64,000 nt of DNA from Hansfordia pulvinata (Eukaryota > Ascomycota > Sordariomycetes > Xylariales): contig BJKQ01000003.1 in assembly GCA_006538405.1 (NCBI GenBank), positions 248,001 through 312,000 on the forward strand. Direction: 5' to 3'. The notes beneath the pieces were generated by a model, which was not told where the DNA came from, did no database searches, and was given only the letters and a program-made list of their open reading frames with translations. Position 1 is the stretch's first letter; every line of letters begins with the position of its first letter. Shown here one piece after another: positions 25,262-36,479 of this stretch. A program made the position numbers and the translations under genes.

Positions 25262-26732
25262 GCTTCATTTTCTTCTTTTTTTTTTCTCATCTCTTTTTTT
25301 CTTCCCCTTCTTAGCTCGCCTTGAGAATGACGGGTTGCTTGCTTGATGAAGAACAATGCTCTCTGGCGGAGTGGAGGAATAATAGTGATAGTTGTTGGGG
25401 TCTGGGCTGGGCTGAACCGGACTTGGATGGGAGACTCTGCCTCTTTTCTCTCCGGCGGCTTGGGCGATGTAGCCGCTCGCCCGGCAGCAAGACACAAGCC
25501 GCTTCCAAGTCTGTGCGCCTCCTTTTTGCCCGGCTGAAGCTGTATTTGCAGGCGGTGCTCCATATCCACCACATTGCATACACGTGTGCGGCTCGAGGTA
25601 GCGCCGACGCTGGACCGCCGAGGCTTCCGAGAAGGGCCGACAAAGTGCGTTCAGGCGATAGCAAAGGCCGTACAGAATACGCAGGTCAGCGAATATACAA
25701 GAAACATGGACAAACCCACCACTGCGTGTACTGGACCAGCCCGCGGACCCGGCCCGACGTTCTGCCAAATATGAGCGAGCGGCACAGCGACTCCCAAAAC
25801 CCGGGCACTCCGTTGTGTTCATCAGGGTCCGGTCCAGGGTCCACCCAGCGCATAGAAAGCATGCAAGACGCGCGTGATTGCAATGGCGGTATGCAGTCAT
25901 TCATGCTCCTCGAGACGAACATTCCCATGGCTGCAACCAACTGACTCCTATTCTGGGCCCGCAACGTGAGGGGCTCCCGAGCCTAAGGGGAATAGTCTTG
26001 GATGTTCCGTCGATATATTGATGTCCGGTATTGGTGTCTTCGCTTGTTCTTGGAGAATTATCGGAGGACCATGTGTGAGGTGAGGTCAGGCTCAACGACA
26101 CTGGCTACTTGCATATCGATGGAGTGCGCGGGCGACTGGAAATATCCATGCATATAGGTGCGGATAACCACGAAGCGGAGCCAATCGCCGAACCGGAATC
26201 CGTACGGCGCGACAGGCTGCGTCCCGATCTAACCTTTTCAAGCTAGACTGCATAGGTCCCTTTGAGGTCTGCCACGGCGCGCACGGTTAGGCCGACCTCG
26301 CGGCGGCGCTGCGAGGCGACGCGTATCGAGGCCAGGTCCATCAGTGCCAGTGCCAATGCGCCATCGTCACCAGACTCTGGAACCTCATCCTCTGCTCCGG
26401 ATCAGTCAGTCCTCGGCCAGCCTCAGCCCGCCCCTCTGCAGATCGTATCAACTGCCCGAGGTCCCCCGCGCCCACGACTGACACACCCGGGTCGGCTCCA
26501 TCACCGAGCCTCCACCCCACGCCTCGCCCTCGCCTCGCCCTCGCCGTTGCCTTCGGCACCACAGACCTCGAATCGCGCGCCATCGCCCAGCGCCGGCTAC
26601 CGGTTCTCTTCTGTACCACGCAGGGCGGCAGCGGACAGGCGCGAGAAACTTCGGGTCTTCCCAACCACCCCCCCCCCCCCCCCCCCCAGCACCGAGTCGC
26701 TGGCCGCTCCCACGCCCAAAAGTCCGCACGCC
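25262..26732. other. 1.5-kb intergenic region between the FAD oxidoreductase and Sam35
   Basis: A T-rich stretch follows the stop codon of the oxidoreductase (25267-25307). A C20 tract at 26668-26687 lies in the probable 5' leader of the Sam35 gene. No gene is supported. Confidence 0.5.
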
Positions 26733-27881
26733 ATGTCGTCAACAGCCTCGCAGCCCCAGGCGCAAGCCGGGCAGTCCTCCGGCCCCGGCTCCGGCCCCGA
26801 TGCCGGCTGGTTCACCATCCCCGCCCCGCTGGCCCGCCTCTTCAAGAAGTTCCCCCTCGTGACGTATCCGGCCAACGAGCTTCCCCTCCGCGCCCCGGCC
26901 GCCTCCGCCGGCACCCCCACCCTCTACGTCTTCGTCGACCCGCGGACGCCCTCGACGGCGCGCCCAGCTACAACCCTGCGTGTCTCAAGTGGCAGGTATG
27001 TTCGTCGACACTCTGACCCGGAACCTAAACCTCCCAGCGCAAGACTGACAGTCCTTCTTCTCTCCCTTGTCCAGACCTACCTGTCCCTCGCCGGCGTCCC
27101 CTTCCGCCTCGCCTCCTCCAACAATCACGCCTCCCCACCGGCGCCCTGCCCTTCCTCACCTACACACCGACGACGGCGGACCGCACCACCGCCGCCGCCG
27201 CCGCCACCTCCCGGCCCATACCCTCCACCAAGCTCGAGCAGTGGGCGATCGACAACGCCCACCACTTCAGCACCGCGAACCCCAAGCTCCTCCCCCTCCC
27301 CCCCCAGCCCCCCTCGCGACCGCCGCCGCCGCCGGGGGGTCTCGAGACCACCCGCGCGGCGCACACCGCCGCCACCTTCTACCAGACCTCCTCGACGGCG
27401 CGGTCCGCAGCGCCTGGCTGCACGCGCTGTACCTGTGCCCGGCCAACGCCGCCGTCCTGCGCAGGCTGTACGTGGCGCCCGTGTCGTCGTCGCCCGCCGT
27501 CCGCGCCGCCGCCGAGTACCAGCTGCGGCGGGCCGCCGAGGCGCAGATCCTCGCCGCCGCCGGCGCCAACCTCCACTCGCCGGCGGGCGCGGCGCTCAGC
27601 GACGCCGACGTCTACGAGGGGGCCCGCCGGGCCCTCTCCGCGCTGTCCGCCGCCCTCGGCGGGGACGCGTGGTTCTTCTCCTCCCCCCGGAAGGGAAGGG
27701 GGAGGGAGAGGGAGAGGGAGAGGCGACGCTCTTCGACGCCGGCGTCTTCTCGTACACCCACCTGATCCTGGACGCGTCCATGGGGTGGGGGGACGACCGG
27801 CTGGCGGGCATCGTCCGGGAGTTCCCCAACCTGGTCGGGCACCGGGACCGCATCCTCCAGAGGTGCTGGCCGAGCCAGTAA
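26733..27881 (+). CDS. SAM35: Sam35/Tob38-like subunit of the mitochondrial outer-membrane sorting and assembly machinery (metaxin family), four single-base frame breaks
   Basis: The ATG at 26733 begins MSSTASQPQAQAGQ, and the start FTIPAPLARLFKKFPLVTYP matches the 'P-x-P-(V/L)-x-R-(I/L)-F-x-x-FPL-x-TY' opening of Sam35. Sam35 binds beta-signals of outer-membrane barrel proteins and is essential in yeast. Exons are 26733-26995 and 27075-27881, with a GTATGT intron. Further marks are PTLYVFVDPR, ACLKWQTYLSLAGVPFRLASSNNHASP, GALPFL, KLEQWAIDNAH, LHALYLCPANAAVLRRLYV and, at the end, GVFSYTHLILD and FPNLVGHRDRILQRCW. The frame breaks at about 26943-26945, 27133-27136, 27385 and 27683-27688. One added base at each makes the exons 264 and 810 nt, giving 357 residues. 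Four independent deletions in an essential gene point to the assembly. A Gly/Glu repeat (EGKGEGEGEGE) sits near the end. Sam37 is the alternative label. Confidence 0.8.
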   Translation: MSSTASQPQAQAGQSSGPGSGPDAGWFTIPAPLARLFKKFPLVTYPANELPLRAPAASAGTPTLYVFVDPRTPSTARPATTLRVSSGRYVRRHSDPEPKPPSARLTVLLLSLVQTYLSLAGVPFRLASSNNHASPPAPCPSSPTHRRRRTAPPPPPPPPPGPYPPPSSSSGRSTTPTTSAPRTPSSSPSPPSPPRDRRRRRGVSRPPARRTPPPPSTRPPRRRGPQRLAARAVPVPGQRRRPAQAVRGARVVVARRPRRRRVPAAAGRRGADPRRRRRQPPLAGGRGAQRRRRLRGGPPGPLRAVRRPRRGRVVLLLPPEGKGEGEGEGEATLFDAGVFSYTHLILDASMGWGDDRLAGIVREFPNLVGHRDRILQRCWPSQ

Positions 27882-28290
27882 CGAAAAGTTTTGTCGGGTC
27901 GCGTCCCCGAGCTGGAGCTGTGGACGCGGGAGGCCCCGGGTCCTGCGCTATCCGTTGCCCCGGCGTGGGCATAGGCAGACGGCGCAAGACCTCAGGACTT
28001 TGTCGCTTAGATAAGGGGAAATTCGGACAGCGCAGCGAGGCTCGAGGGGCGGCAGAGGTACGATACTTGCTTAGACAGATACCCATGACTGAAAAAACAT
28101 TAGACGACGACGAGGAATGTGTGTGGTGTGTGGCGGGATGAACGGGGTAATCCCACTCAAGCCGCTCGTGCGTTTATGTATATTGTGTGTCAAGATTATT
28201 CATTACGTTTATGTGTATCTACCATGCATACTGTTTATGTGATGAACGGTTCAGGCAGTCATACGTCCTGTTGAACATGGTCCCGTGAAT
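27882..28290. other. Convergent intergenic spacer
   Basis: About 400 nt between the 3' ends of Sam35 (plus) and the SDR gene (minus). It is AT-richer from 28140 onward, as expected for fungal terminator regions. No gene seen. Confidence 0.5.
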
Positions 28291-29562
28291 TCACAGCCGG
28301 GACACGTGGTGAGCTCCCCCATCCACGTTGATAGTGGCGCCGTTGACGTAGGATCTGGTATTGTTTTCCGCGCGTTAGACCAATCCACGAACAAGTTCAC
28401 AAACCCCTTTGCCGTGATTGCGGTCGTTCAAGGGGGTAAGGAGGGCGAGAAGAGAGACAGGAGGTAAAGAAAAAAAAATTCAACTTACCCAGCCCGACTG
28501 GCCAGGAAGATGCACGCCCCGGCGACGTCCTCGGGCCTGCCGACGCGGCCCACGGGCACGACGGCCTCGATGTGCGCCCGGGACCGGGCCATGGCGGCGG
28601 CCATCATGTCGGTGTCGAAGGGCCCGCAGGCCAGGGTGTTGACCGTGACGCCCCTGCGGCCCAGGCGCTCCGACAGCATGCGCGAGGCGTGGTGCAGGCC
28701 CGCCTTGGCCGCGGCGTAGCTCCAGTTCTCCATGTTGGGCACGCGCAGGGCGTCGATGGAGCCGACGTTGATCACGGCCGAGGTTGGTGGGGCGTCGGCA
28801 CTGGCACTGGCACTGGCGTGGGTGTCGCCCGGCCCGGCCGCCTCGAGCATGGGCAGGACGGCCTGCGTCAGGGTGAAGACGCGCGACAGGTTGAGGCTCA
28901 GCACGCGGTCCCAGTCGGCGTCGGGGAAGCGGTCGAGCTTGCTGGCCGTCGCGACGCCGCTGTTGTTGACCAGCACGTGCAGCTTGACCTTTTCCTTCTT
29001 CCCGTTGCTGTCGCCGTCGCCGCCGCCGCCGCCGCTGCTGCTATTGATCGAGATGCCCAGGCGCGCCGCCTCGAGGGCCCGCACCTCGGCCGCCACGCGC
29101 CGGCACTCGTCGGCCGAGGACAGGTCGGCGGGCACGGCGGCGCAGGAGCCCGGCCCGGCCCGGCTCAGCTCCGCGGCCGCCGAGGCGCAGGCCGCGGCGT
29201 CCCGGGACGAGATGTACACGCGCGCCCCGTTGGCCACGAAGCCGCGCGTGATCATCAGCCCGATGCCCTTGGCACCTGTGTTTTTTGCGGAGTTGAGGAT
29301 GGGTCAGCTAGGTACCTTTCGGCTATTTCTTTTCGTCTGCCTTTTTTTTATATTTCCCCTCCATTCTCTCCAAGATACATGGAGGACTCTTCTGAGGAGT
29401 GGGGAGAGGAAGCGAGTGGGTGAAGTGCAGTAGACGAACCTCCGGTGACGAGCACCACTTTGTCCTACAGGGAATGGGTCAGCGGGCATGTGTTAAGATA
29501 TGGGGACGTTCCGGGGGGCGGCGGTCGCATACCTTGACGTCGAAGAGCGTGTTAAGGTCCAT
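28291..29562 (-). CDS. Short-chain dehydrogenase/reductase (classical SDR)
   Basis: Four exons (29562-29533, 29464-29440, 29275-28489, 28354-28291) give 301 residues with every phase matching. Exon 2 is only 25 nt. It is an NAD(P)-dependent oxidoreductase: cofactor motif TGGAKGIG (residues 17-24), NNSGVA (122-127, Ser in place of the usual Ala), catalytic Ser191, Tyr205 and Lys209 in SIDALRVPNMENWSYAAAK. The ending SYVNGATINVDGGAH is the standard SDR C-terminal motif. The N-terminus MDLNTLFDVKDKVVLVTGG and overall pattern resemble the RhlG-like 3-oxoacyl reductase group, but the substrate cannot be told. A Ser/Gly/Lys insert (about residues 95-113) lies between beta-strands. A TATA-like box is at 29674-29681. 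It is divergent from the methyltransferase 765 nt away. Confidence 0.92.
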
Positions 29563-30326
29563 TGTGTCTGTTGGAGCGATGGGCTTTCTTCCTTGGCTTG
29601 GCTGGCTATTGGTCGAGGATGTCGAGAGCGCGAGGATGACAAACCACGGCTGGACATCACACGCGGCGCGGTTGTTATATAGTCGAACGTGGATAGAGCT
29701 GAATGGATCCAGACTGGGGATGGATCATGTACTCGTACCCTCCCCACAGCCAGCGAGGTACCGAGTGCGCCACGGTCATGTCCCCCCAGCCAGAAGTATC
29801 TCTCCAGGACGCACACACTCCGGACGGGATTCGCGGCCTCCAAAGCAGCAAGGCCGCGACAGTGAGGCAGCCAAGTGCATTATCCTGCTGCCTGGCTGTG
29901 TTGTCAGTCTCTCGGGGACTAATGCCAGCTTTCGGCACAGGTGCGCCGGTCGTTTCTTATTACATGTGGTCTGCCTTGGACATTACGTTAACCCTGCTCA
30001 GATGCTTGCTAGCTAACCTCACTCTGCCATAGCCGGGGAAACGGCAGATCGGCCGTTCCCGTATTTGCTCCGTACCAAACCGGCGGGGCGACGGTGCCCC
30101 GCGGTTAGCTCGCGGCGATCGGCCCGGTTGTTGGAGGAAGCGACGCCCTGCGCGATTGCCATGGCCGCTGGTGACGATGGCAGCACCGGCTTGTGAACTG
30201 GTCGTTCTATTCTTTTTTTCTTCCCTCTTCTTCTTTCACCTCTAATCCCCAAGGCAGTCTATTTTTCATCCACCTGCTCTGCCCTCCAGCAGACTCGTCG
30301 CCTCACGCAACCCCCCGCCGACGATC
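29563..30326. other. Divergent promoter region between SDR and methyltransferase
   Basis: About 760 nt separate the start codons of the SDR (minus) and the methyltransferase (plus). It has one TACTCGTA octamer (29730-29737), a TATA-like box for the SDR, and a pyrimidine-rich stretch (30209-30240) just upstream of the methyltransferase, typical of fungal leaders. Confidence 0.5.
29674..29681 (-). promoter_or_regulatory. TATA-like box of the SDR gene
   Basis: Minus strand TATATAAC, about 112 nt upstream of the ATG at 29562. The position suits a core promoter with a short 5' leader. Sequence match only. Confidence 0.45.
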
Positions 30327-31379
30327 ATGACGCAGCCGCCGCAGGACGACGCCGCGGCCCAGGAGCCCGCCCGCCTCCTGTCCGAGCACTTCGCCGAGCA
30401 CGCCGCGGCGGACCACGGCTCGCGCTGGGACGCCTGCTGGCAGGACAGCTGGACGCCCTGGGACCGCGGCGGGCCCAGCTGGGCCCTCTACGACGTCCTG
30501 CGCGACTCTCCGCACCTCTTCCCGGCCGCGCCGCGCCCCGGGCCCCTCGAGGAGGAGCCCGGCCGCCGCGCCCCGACCGCCCTGGTCCCGGCTGCGGAAG
30601 GGGCCACGACGTCCTTCTGCTGAGCTCGCTGGGCTACGACACCTGGGGGCTCGACATTTCCCCGCGCGGCGTCCGCGAGGCCGAGAAGAACGCCGCCGAG
30701 CAGCAGCAGCAGCAGCAGCAAAAGCCCAAAGACGGCCAACTCGAAGGAGACATCGCCCCCGGCCGGGTCAGCTTCATCTGCGACGACTTCTTCGCGGACG
30801 GCTGGCGCGAGAACGCTGGCTTCGAGGGCAAGTTCGATCTGATCTACGATTACACGGTAGGTAACGAACGCGCTTTTCTCTGCCTTTGACCCCCACCCCT
30901 TTCCCCTTTGGCGGGGAAAAAGGAGATGACATGAGCAAAGATCCCAACAAAAAGCTCCCAATGCTCACGCACCCGCCCCTTCCCGCACACAGTTCTTCTC
31001 CGCCCTGCCCCCGAGCGTGCGCCCGGCCTGGGCGGCGCGGATGCGCGACCTGCTGCGCCCCCGCGGGGCCGGCGCCCGGCTCGTCTGCCTCGAGTTCCCG
31101 ACGCTCAAGGGGCCCGAGGAGCCCGGCCCGCCCTGGGCCACCCCGCCGCACGCGTACGCGGCGTACCTGGCGCGCCCGGGCCTCGCGCCGCCCGCCGACG
31201 AGCACGGGGTCCCGCTGAGGGGGGCCGGCGACGAGGAGGAGGAGAAGGAGGTCGCCCCCGCGGAGGACGGCCTGCGCCGCTTGCTGCACGCCGTCCCGCG
31301 CCGGACGCACCCGGCCGGCGCCAAGGGCGGCTCCGTCCAGGACCGCGTCTCCGTCTGGGCTCACCAGGGCGAGTCTTGA
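30327..31379 (+). CDS. TPMT-like thiol methyltransferase, one single-base frame break
   Basis: Exons 30327-30856 and 30993-31379 surround a 136-nt intron (GTAGGT...ACAG). The start is MTQPPQDDAAAQEP; RWDACWQDSWTPWDRGGPSWAL is the substrate-side signature of the thiopurine methyltransferase-like family, which methylates thiols or halides with S-adenosylmethionine. The SAM-binding motif (ALVPG-CGRGHDVLLLSSLGYDTWGLDIS) is split by a frame break at 30588-30591, where GG should read GGG. With one base added, exon 1 is 531 nt and the phase fits the intron. Later motifs are RVSFICDDFFADG, FDLIYDYTFFSALPPSVRPAWAARMRDLLRPRGARLVCLEFP-like text and a C-terminal RRTHPAGAKGGSVQDRVSVWAH. A Gln7 run (CAG codons) interrupts the fold after AEKNAAE. 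Cytosolic by sequence. Confidence 0.85.
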
Positions 31380-32485
31380 GCAGTCGGCGAGTGGCGGGCG
31401 TCGGTGACCTGGCTCAGGCTTGGGTAGCAGGCATCGGTGACCTGGCTGAGGCCTTGGTCAGCAGGGGTGAAGGGGAAGAGGAAGGTCGCATCTTGCTGTA
31501 CCCTCCTCCGCAACGATTCTAGGGCACCGATCATTGATGTCAGTGGTGTGGGGAGAGTCAGGAGGGGCAAATGACAAGATTCGCAATACATATATATATA
31601 TATCTATATATGTGCATGAATATAAATTTATTACCGTCTTCACCAGAGGCAAGGCTGGCCCGGATTCGCCGCCGGTCACCAGCCTTCTGTAGAAGCCCGA
31701 AGCTCCAAGTCACCGAGTCGTCGCCGCTTCGTGCTTGCCGGGTCGCAAGTCACCCGCCCCGAGTTCGCCACGGCGGGGGAGGCAGGGGCCTGGCATGATA
31801 TTGGTGGCCTCGCAAGTGGACTCGCCAAAGCCGTTGCGAAGAGGTGCCGAGTCGGATCCTGCGCGCGCCGGGCCCCCGTAAGCGAGCTGTCGCTGCTGGC
31901 CTGAGGCGACTTGACGCCGCCACTGGCGAGCAAGTTGATTGATTGTGTACCCTAGCTTACCACGTAGGTAGGTAGGCACATGTAGTTGCCCAAAGGAAGC
32001 ATCGGGAGTTCATAGCCCCCACCCCCGGCAACAACGAATACGCACAAGGCTCGCCGAGACTGAAGCTTTCGCAGTAGGTCTCACCTGGCTGGCTGACACG
32101 TGCGCAGGGGCAGCGTCGAGGTCGCCAACGTTTGCGATCAGCAGCCTGCCCGGTTCGAAGCGATTATCGTGTGCACAGGAGACTCGGGTGTTCAGAGTAG
32201 AAACGGCTCATGGTCTTGTCCATCTTGTGATGTATATAAGCTCGTTTTTGTGGGTATTGATTGGCTCTATTGGACAATTTACTTTTTTGATCTGTGCCCC
32301 TTCCTTTTTTCTCTTTCTTGCGCGCGTTAACACTGGTGATGGACCATTCCGGTCCTCTTGTCTGTTCATCCAACAGTTCTCCTGCCAACTTGATCTGAAG
32401 AGCCCCTTGAATCAATAGCCTACGAGTAGATGAGCAGCACGTAGGATGGCTTCCTCTTCTCTTCTGTTCTCTCCTCTCTTGATAA
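31380..32485. other. 1.1-kb convergent intergenic region
   Basis: A 19-nt direct repeat (TCGGTGACCTGGCT core) occurs at 31400 and 31433. An AT dinucleotide stretch lies at 31591-31612, a (TAGG)n run near 31962-31975 and one TACGAGTA at 32421-32428. No gene supported. Confidence 0.5.
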
Positions 32486-33019
32486 TCACTTTGCAGCATA
32501 ATCGAGCCGGACCTGGGTCGTCGTGTACCCCTCCTTGAGGTGAACTACGAGGACGGCCTTCTTCTCCTTGCGCAGGCGCAGGAACGCCGAGGACAGGACC
32601 GTGGACCACTGCACCTGGCTCAGCTCCATGAGGCCGCCCGTCACCTGGACCTTGAGGCTCATCTTGCTCGCCGCGTCCAACGTCGCCGCCAGGCCGGCCC
32701 AGCGGTCCGGCGACGCGGCCTCAAGGCGCTCCGCGACGGTGTTGAGCCGGGAGAGCGTGTTCTGGAGGTCGCCCCGGTCGCCCAGGGCCTTCGTGAGCCT
32801 GCTGCCGCCTAATTCGCCGTCCACTGCGGACACCCCGATCACCGTGGCGCCGGAGCCGGGCACCTTGTCCCCGTTGTCCATCTCGGTGGTGGCCATGAGG
32901 GTGCCGCGCTCCCAGAGCGGGCTGCTTACGCCGTCACGGGCCGCGAGACCGGGCTGGATGGCCAGGGCGGCGGCCGAGGCTCCGAAGAGCAAGGGCACGA
33001 CGAGGGCAGCGAGACGCAT
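32486..33019 (-). CDS. Secreted protein of unknown function, cysteine-free
   Basis: A single exon encoding 177 residues, starting at ATG 33019. An upstream in-frame extension is Gln-rich and begins without ATG, so I chose this start. Residues 1-20 (MRLAALVVPLLFGASAAALA) are a clear signal peptide. The mature part has no cysteine and no second hydrophobic segment. It includes a Gly/Ser-rich part and predicted helices (QNTLSRLNTVAERLEAASPDRWAGLAATLDAASKM), ending in beta-like sequence LKEGYTTTQVRLDYAAK. I do not recognise a family. It could be a lineage-specific secreted protein or effector; nothing in the sequence proves that role. The leader holds a run of CAA/AAC triplets (33068-33083). Confidence 0.7.
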   Translation of the reverse strand: MRLAALVVPLLFGASAAALAIQPGLAARDGVSSPLWERGTLMATTEMDNGDKVPGSGATVIGVSAVDGELGGSRLTKALGDRGDLQNTLSRLNTVAERLEAASPDRWAGLAATLDAASKMSLKVQVTGGLMELSQVQWSTVLSSAFLRLRKEKKAVLVVHLKEGYTTTQVRLDYAAK

Positions 33020-36000
33020 GGCTGCCTGGTTTACTTTATTCTTTACTTGGTGGTGTTGTCGTTTTTGTTGTTGTTGTTGTTGTTCCCTTCTGGAAAGCAA
33101 AGGACGTCTTCAAGGTGGGAAAGAAGCTTTGACGGGGACAAGCGGGGGGTGAAGGCTGTTGATTGTGTGGAGGATTGACTCAGTGTGTTGATCGGACTGG
33201 GAACATGAGCCTCGAGCAGGATTAGCGAGTCAACTAAATACCAGGCAGCCAGGGGAGTTATACTCCTCGAGCTCCCTCCTTCCGGGCTACGGATGTTTCC
33301 AGTCATCGCCCTTGCAATCGATGCTGCGGGTCAGAGAAGAAAAAAATAACCCCCCCCCCCCCCCCCCCCCCCGGTGGCGAGATGCTTTCCTCTCCCAGAG
33401 TGACTCGGCTAGGCGGAGCGTCTCAAGGCATCCGGCTTTTTCTCGCCAGTCATTTGCCAGCAGAAACCCCCCCAAAAGAAACATCATCAATTGAGAGTGA
33501 CGGCGAAACAAAAAGCAGAAGAGAGCTCGACCTCAACCCACTGGCCACAGCCTCGGTTTGCCGTGCGCCGCGTCTACCGCTAGGCCTGGTTCTGCTCCGC
33601 CACTCGCGGGCCGAGAGCCTCCCTGACGTGTCAGCCAGCAGGCCCAAGTTAACAGGCGCGCTTTACCCTGGCCGCTGCAGTCGGCGAGGAGGCGGCGGCG
33701 AGGTTGCCCGCTTGTCGGCGAGGTTGCCCGCGGAGTCGGCGAGGTAGATCTAGCCCCCAGGGTGCCCCCCCGATCGGACGGAACACGACAGTCGTTACGA
33801 CTGGGCGACCTCATCATCACGACACGATCGATCCGAGTGGAGAGCGTGCGAGAAGAGAAGACGCAGTTGCGTTGCGGCGCCCCGTGAGGGTGGACAAGGC
33901 CGCTGGAACAGCCGCGGCCCCAAGATTTACCGTACCTTACATGGGCACTTGGACAGATGGGAGACCAAACCGGGCACGAGTAAGGTATGCGCGCCGTCTC
34001 CCTCGCTCACGCCGGAACGGGCCCCGATCCGCCCGACAGGCTGCGGGCCCCGGCCGGGAGGTGCTGGTGGGTGGCTGGCCAAGGGTAGGCGAGAGTGCAA
34101 GATACCGCGATGGCCCGTCGTTGTCGGCGCCAGGCCAGCCAGCGAGTGCACCGATTGGCATTCATTGTAGCGCGACGCGGAGGCGGCGGAGGCGGCGGCG
34201 GCGGCGGCGGCGACGACGGCGACGACGGTGTCGGTCGTCTTTACATAGGTAGGTAGGTACTCCGTACACTAATCTCATTCATTGACGTGGATCATCCCAC
34301 GGGCGGGCCGGCCCATCCGGGATTCCCAACTCCGCAGACCCGCCTCGACTGGAGCCCGTAGACCCGGTAAGCCGGTTATGACACGGAATCCGAGGACGGC
34401 GACGAGTGGCGAGAGAGCAAGCTGAACACCGACCGATAGGACAGAAATCTCTTTGCCCTTGGACGGCTGGCCCGCTTCCCTCGGACATCTCTCACACCCC
34501 CTCTTTTCTTCTTTGACATCCCGCCGCCTCACAGGTGTCATACATATTTGGTGGCCAAGGGCGGGGAGGGCTCCCTTTACCCCAGTACTTAACAGACAGG
34601 CGGAGCTGGCGCATCTCGCCGGGCTAGCCAGCCGTGTCTCGCGGGGCTGTGCCTCGGGAGTACGAAAGAATTGGAATATATCCTACTTTAGCCCCTCCCC
34701 CCTCCTCAACTTACTTTTATAGATCCAATTGTCGCCTCACAAAGGGGGGCCCCCGGGTGCAATAGGAAGACGAGACGTGCAAAGGCGCAGCGCGAAACGC
34801 CCCCCCCCCCCCGACCCGGACAACGCGAAAGAAATTCTTCACAAAAGCGTTGGGGGGCGAAGGAAGTTGGGAGGCAAGGTATGCTTTATAGCGGACAAAA
34901 CAAACCCGCCAGGCGAGGAGACGGGAGGAACAGGGACAGAGCGGCGGGCGCCCCCCCCCCCTTTCGTCCGAGGGCCGTCTCGACACCTTAAGGGGGAAAA
35001 AAAAGGGGAAACACCACCCTGTTTGCCTTGCCCCCCTTCTCTCTGTATCTCAAATTCCCAAGCGGCGCGCAAGCCCGTAGAATGATAGAAAAGAGAGAAA
35101 GAAGGGGGGGAGGGGGGACCCTCATTAGGCGCAGCAGCTATGCCGCTCTCCGACTGGCATGAAATGATAAAACCTTTCCGGGGACGAGGGAGGGGGTCAG
35201 GTAAAGGCACGAAGAAGGTAGGCTGAGCACCCGTCCCATAGCACGGAGCTGCCCCCTAAGCGGGGAAACGAGAGCGCCTCCCTAAACCGTCGTAGTCCCT
35301 TTTTTCTTTACTTCTTCGTCGCATTCGCGAGAGAAATCTACCCATTGCGACTCAAGACAGCGCCCCCGTGGACTAGCGGCCGTTTCACCAGGTAACATCG
35401 CGGGGGCAGTGCAGGGGTTTTAGACAATGCAGGACAAATGATCCACGGGGAACGACAAAGAGAAAAAGGCCCGACTGAGGGAGAGTTGAACACAAGGAGG
35501 ACTAGCTGGAGAGAGAAAGAGAGAGCGAGGACAATGAAGACTGTATTCATTCACGTAGCCTTGAGACAAGAATAACCTGGGAGGACGCAGACGCGTGCGA
35601 GTCACGGGGACGGATTGGAAAGAATATTGCTGGAAGAAAAGCTGGCCTCCTCCGGTATGAAAGCTGCGTTCCGCTATCACTCTAATGACCCAGCTTGTCT
35701 GGGCTGTTGTCTAGAGACCAAACAAAAAAAGACATCCAGCGAAGAAGAAAGAAAATTGCCTGCGTGCTTGCCGCTTGTTGGTCTCGGGGACCGACCATCA
35801 TGCGCTGAAGCACGAGACACGAATGAGAATAGAATCCAGGGAGCATCTCAGGCGGTCGGGCCGTCGTCGCAAGGCTCGATAGATCATAACGGCGTGGTCA
35901 GGACCAGCAAGCACCCGCTTCGCAAGCTGGCGACACGCATTAAAGTCCCGGGGTGCAGAAGAAATAGTCCTCGTGTCGAGCTGTTTTGTTCAGAGAATAA

Positions 36001-36479
36001 AGATTGCCCAAATTAACATGCCAGGACAAACAAGGTACATGAAAAATAATGTCCAGATGAAGAAGTCCCTGCACGCCTAAACCGGTATCCAGAAAAGAAA
36101 GCTTCTCCAGACTCCCAAGGCTGCCGCTCGTAAAATACCCGCCGTCGTCAATATTATACTCCTCCGCCTCTCCCAAGTCTATCGGAGACTCCCGCGGCGC
36201 TTCCCGCAAACACACACACACATACACACACAAAACTCCCAAGCTGTCTTTCCCGTTGCATCGTCTGAGTCTTTAGGTCTCGTAGGTCAAAAGAGGGGGT
36301 ATTCTGCGCTTTTTCTCTGGTCGATTGCCTTGTTGCATTTTGTCCTTCTCCCGTCCTCGATCACCCCAGTTCCGGTTGATTAGGATTATCGAAGTGTGTT
36401 CTCGGGGCCAAGAAAAAGAAGACTCGTAGATGGTTCGAAATGCGATAACAAGGCTGTGGTTGGGTCAAGTGTCTGCCAT
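33020..36479. other. 3.5-kb intergenic region, no supported gene
   Basis: Contains C23 at 33350-33372, short GTCGGCGAGGTTGCCCGC direct repeats near 33693-33748, a GGC/GAC triplet-rich stretch at 34179-34228, a (TAGG)n run near 34244-34258, and C tracts at 34800-34812 and 34951-34961. No frame shows a domain. Confidence 0.5.
33350..33372. repeat. Poly-C tract (23 nt)
   Basis: An uninterrupted run of 23 C in the upstream region of the secreted-protein gene. Confidence 0.9.

Noticed and set aside
23399..33019. Secondary-metabolite gene cluster formed by the FAD oxidase, SDR and methyltransferase
   Set aside because: No backbone enzyme (PKS, NRPS, terpene cyclase), transporter or cluster regulator is present, and Sam35 lies in the middle.
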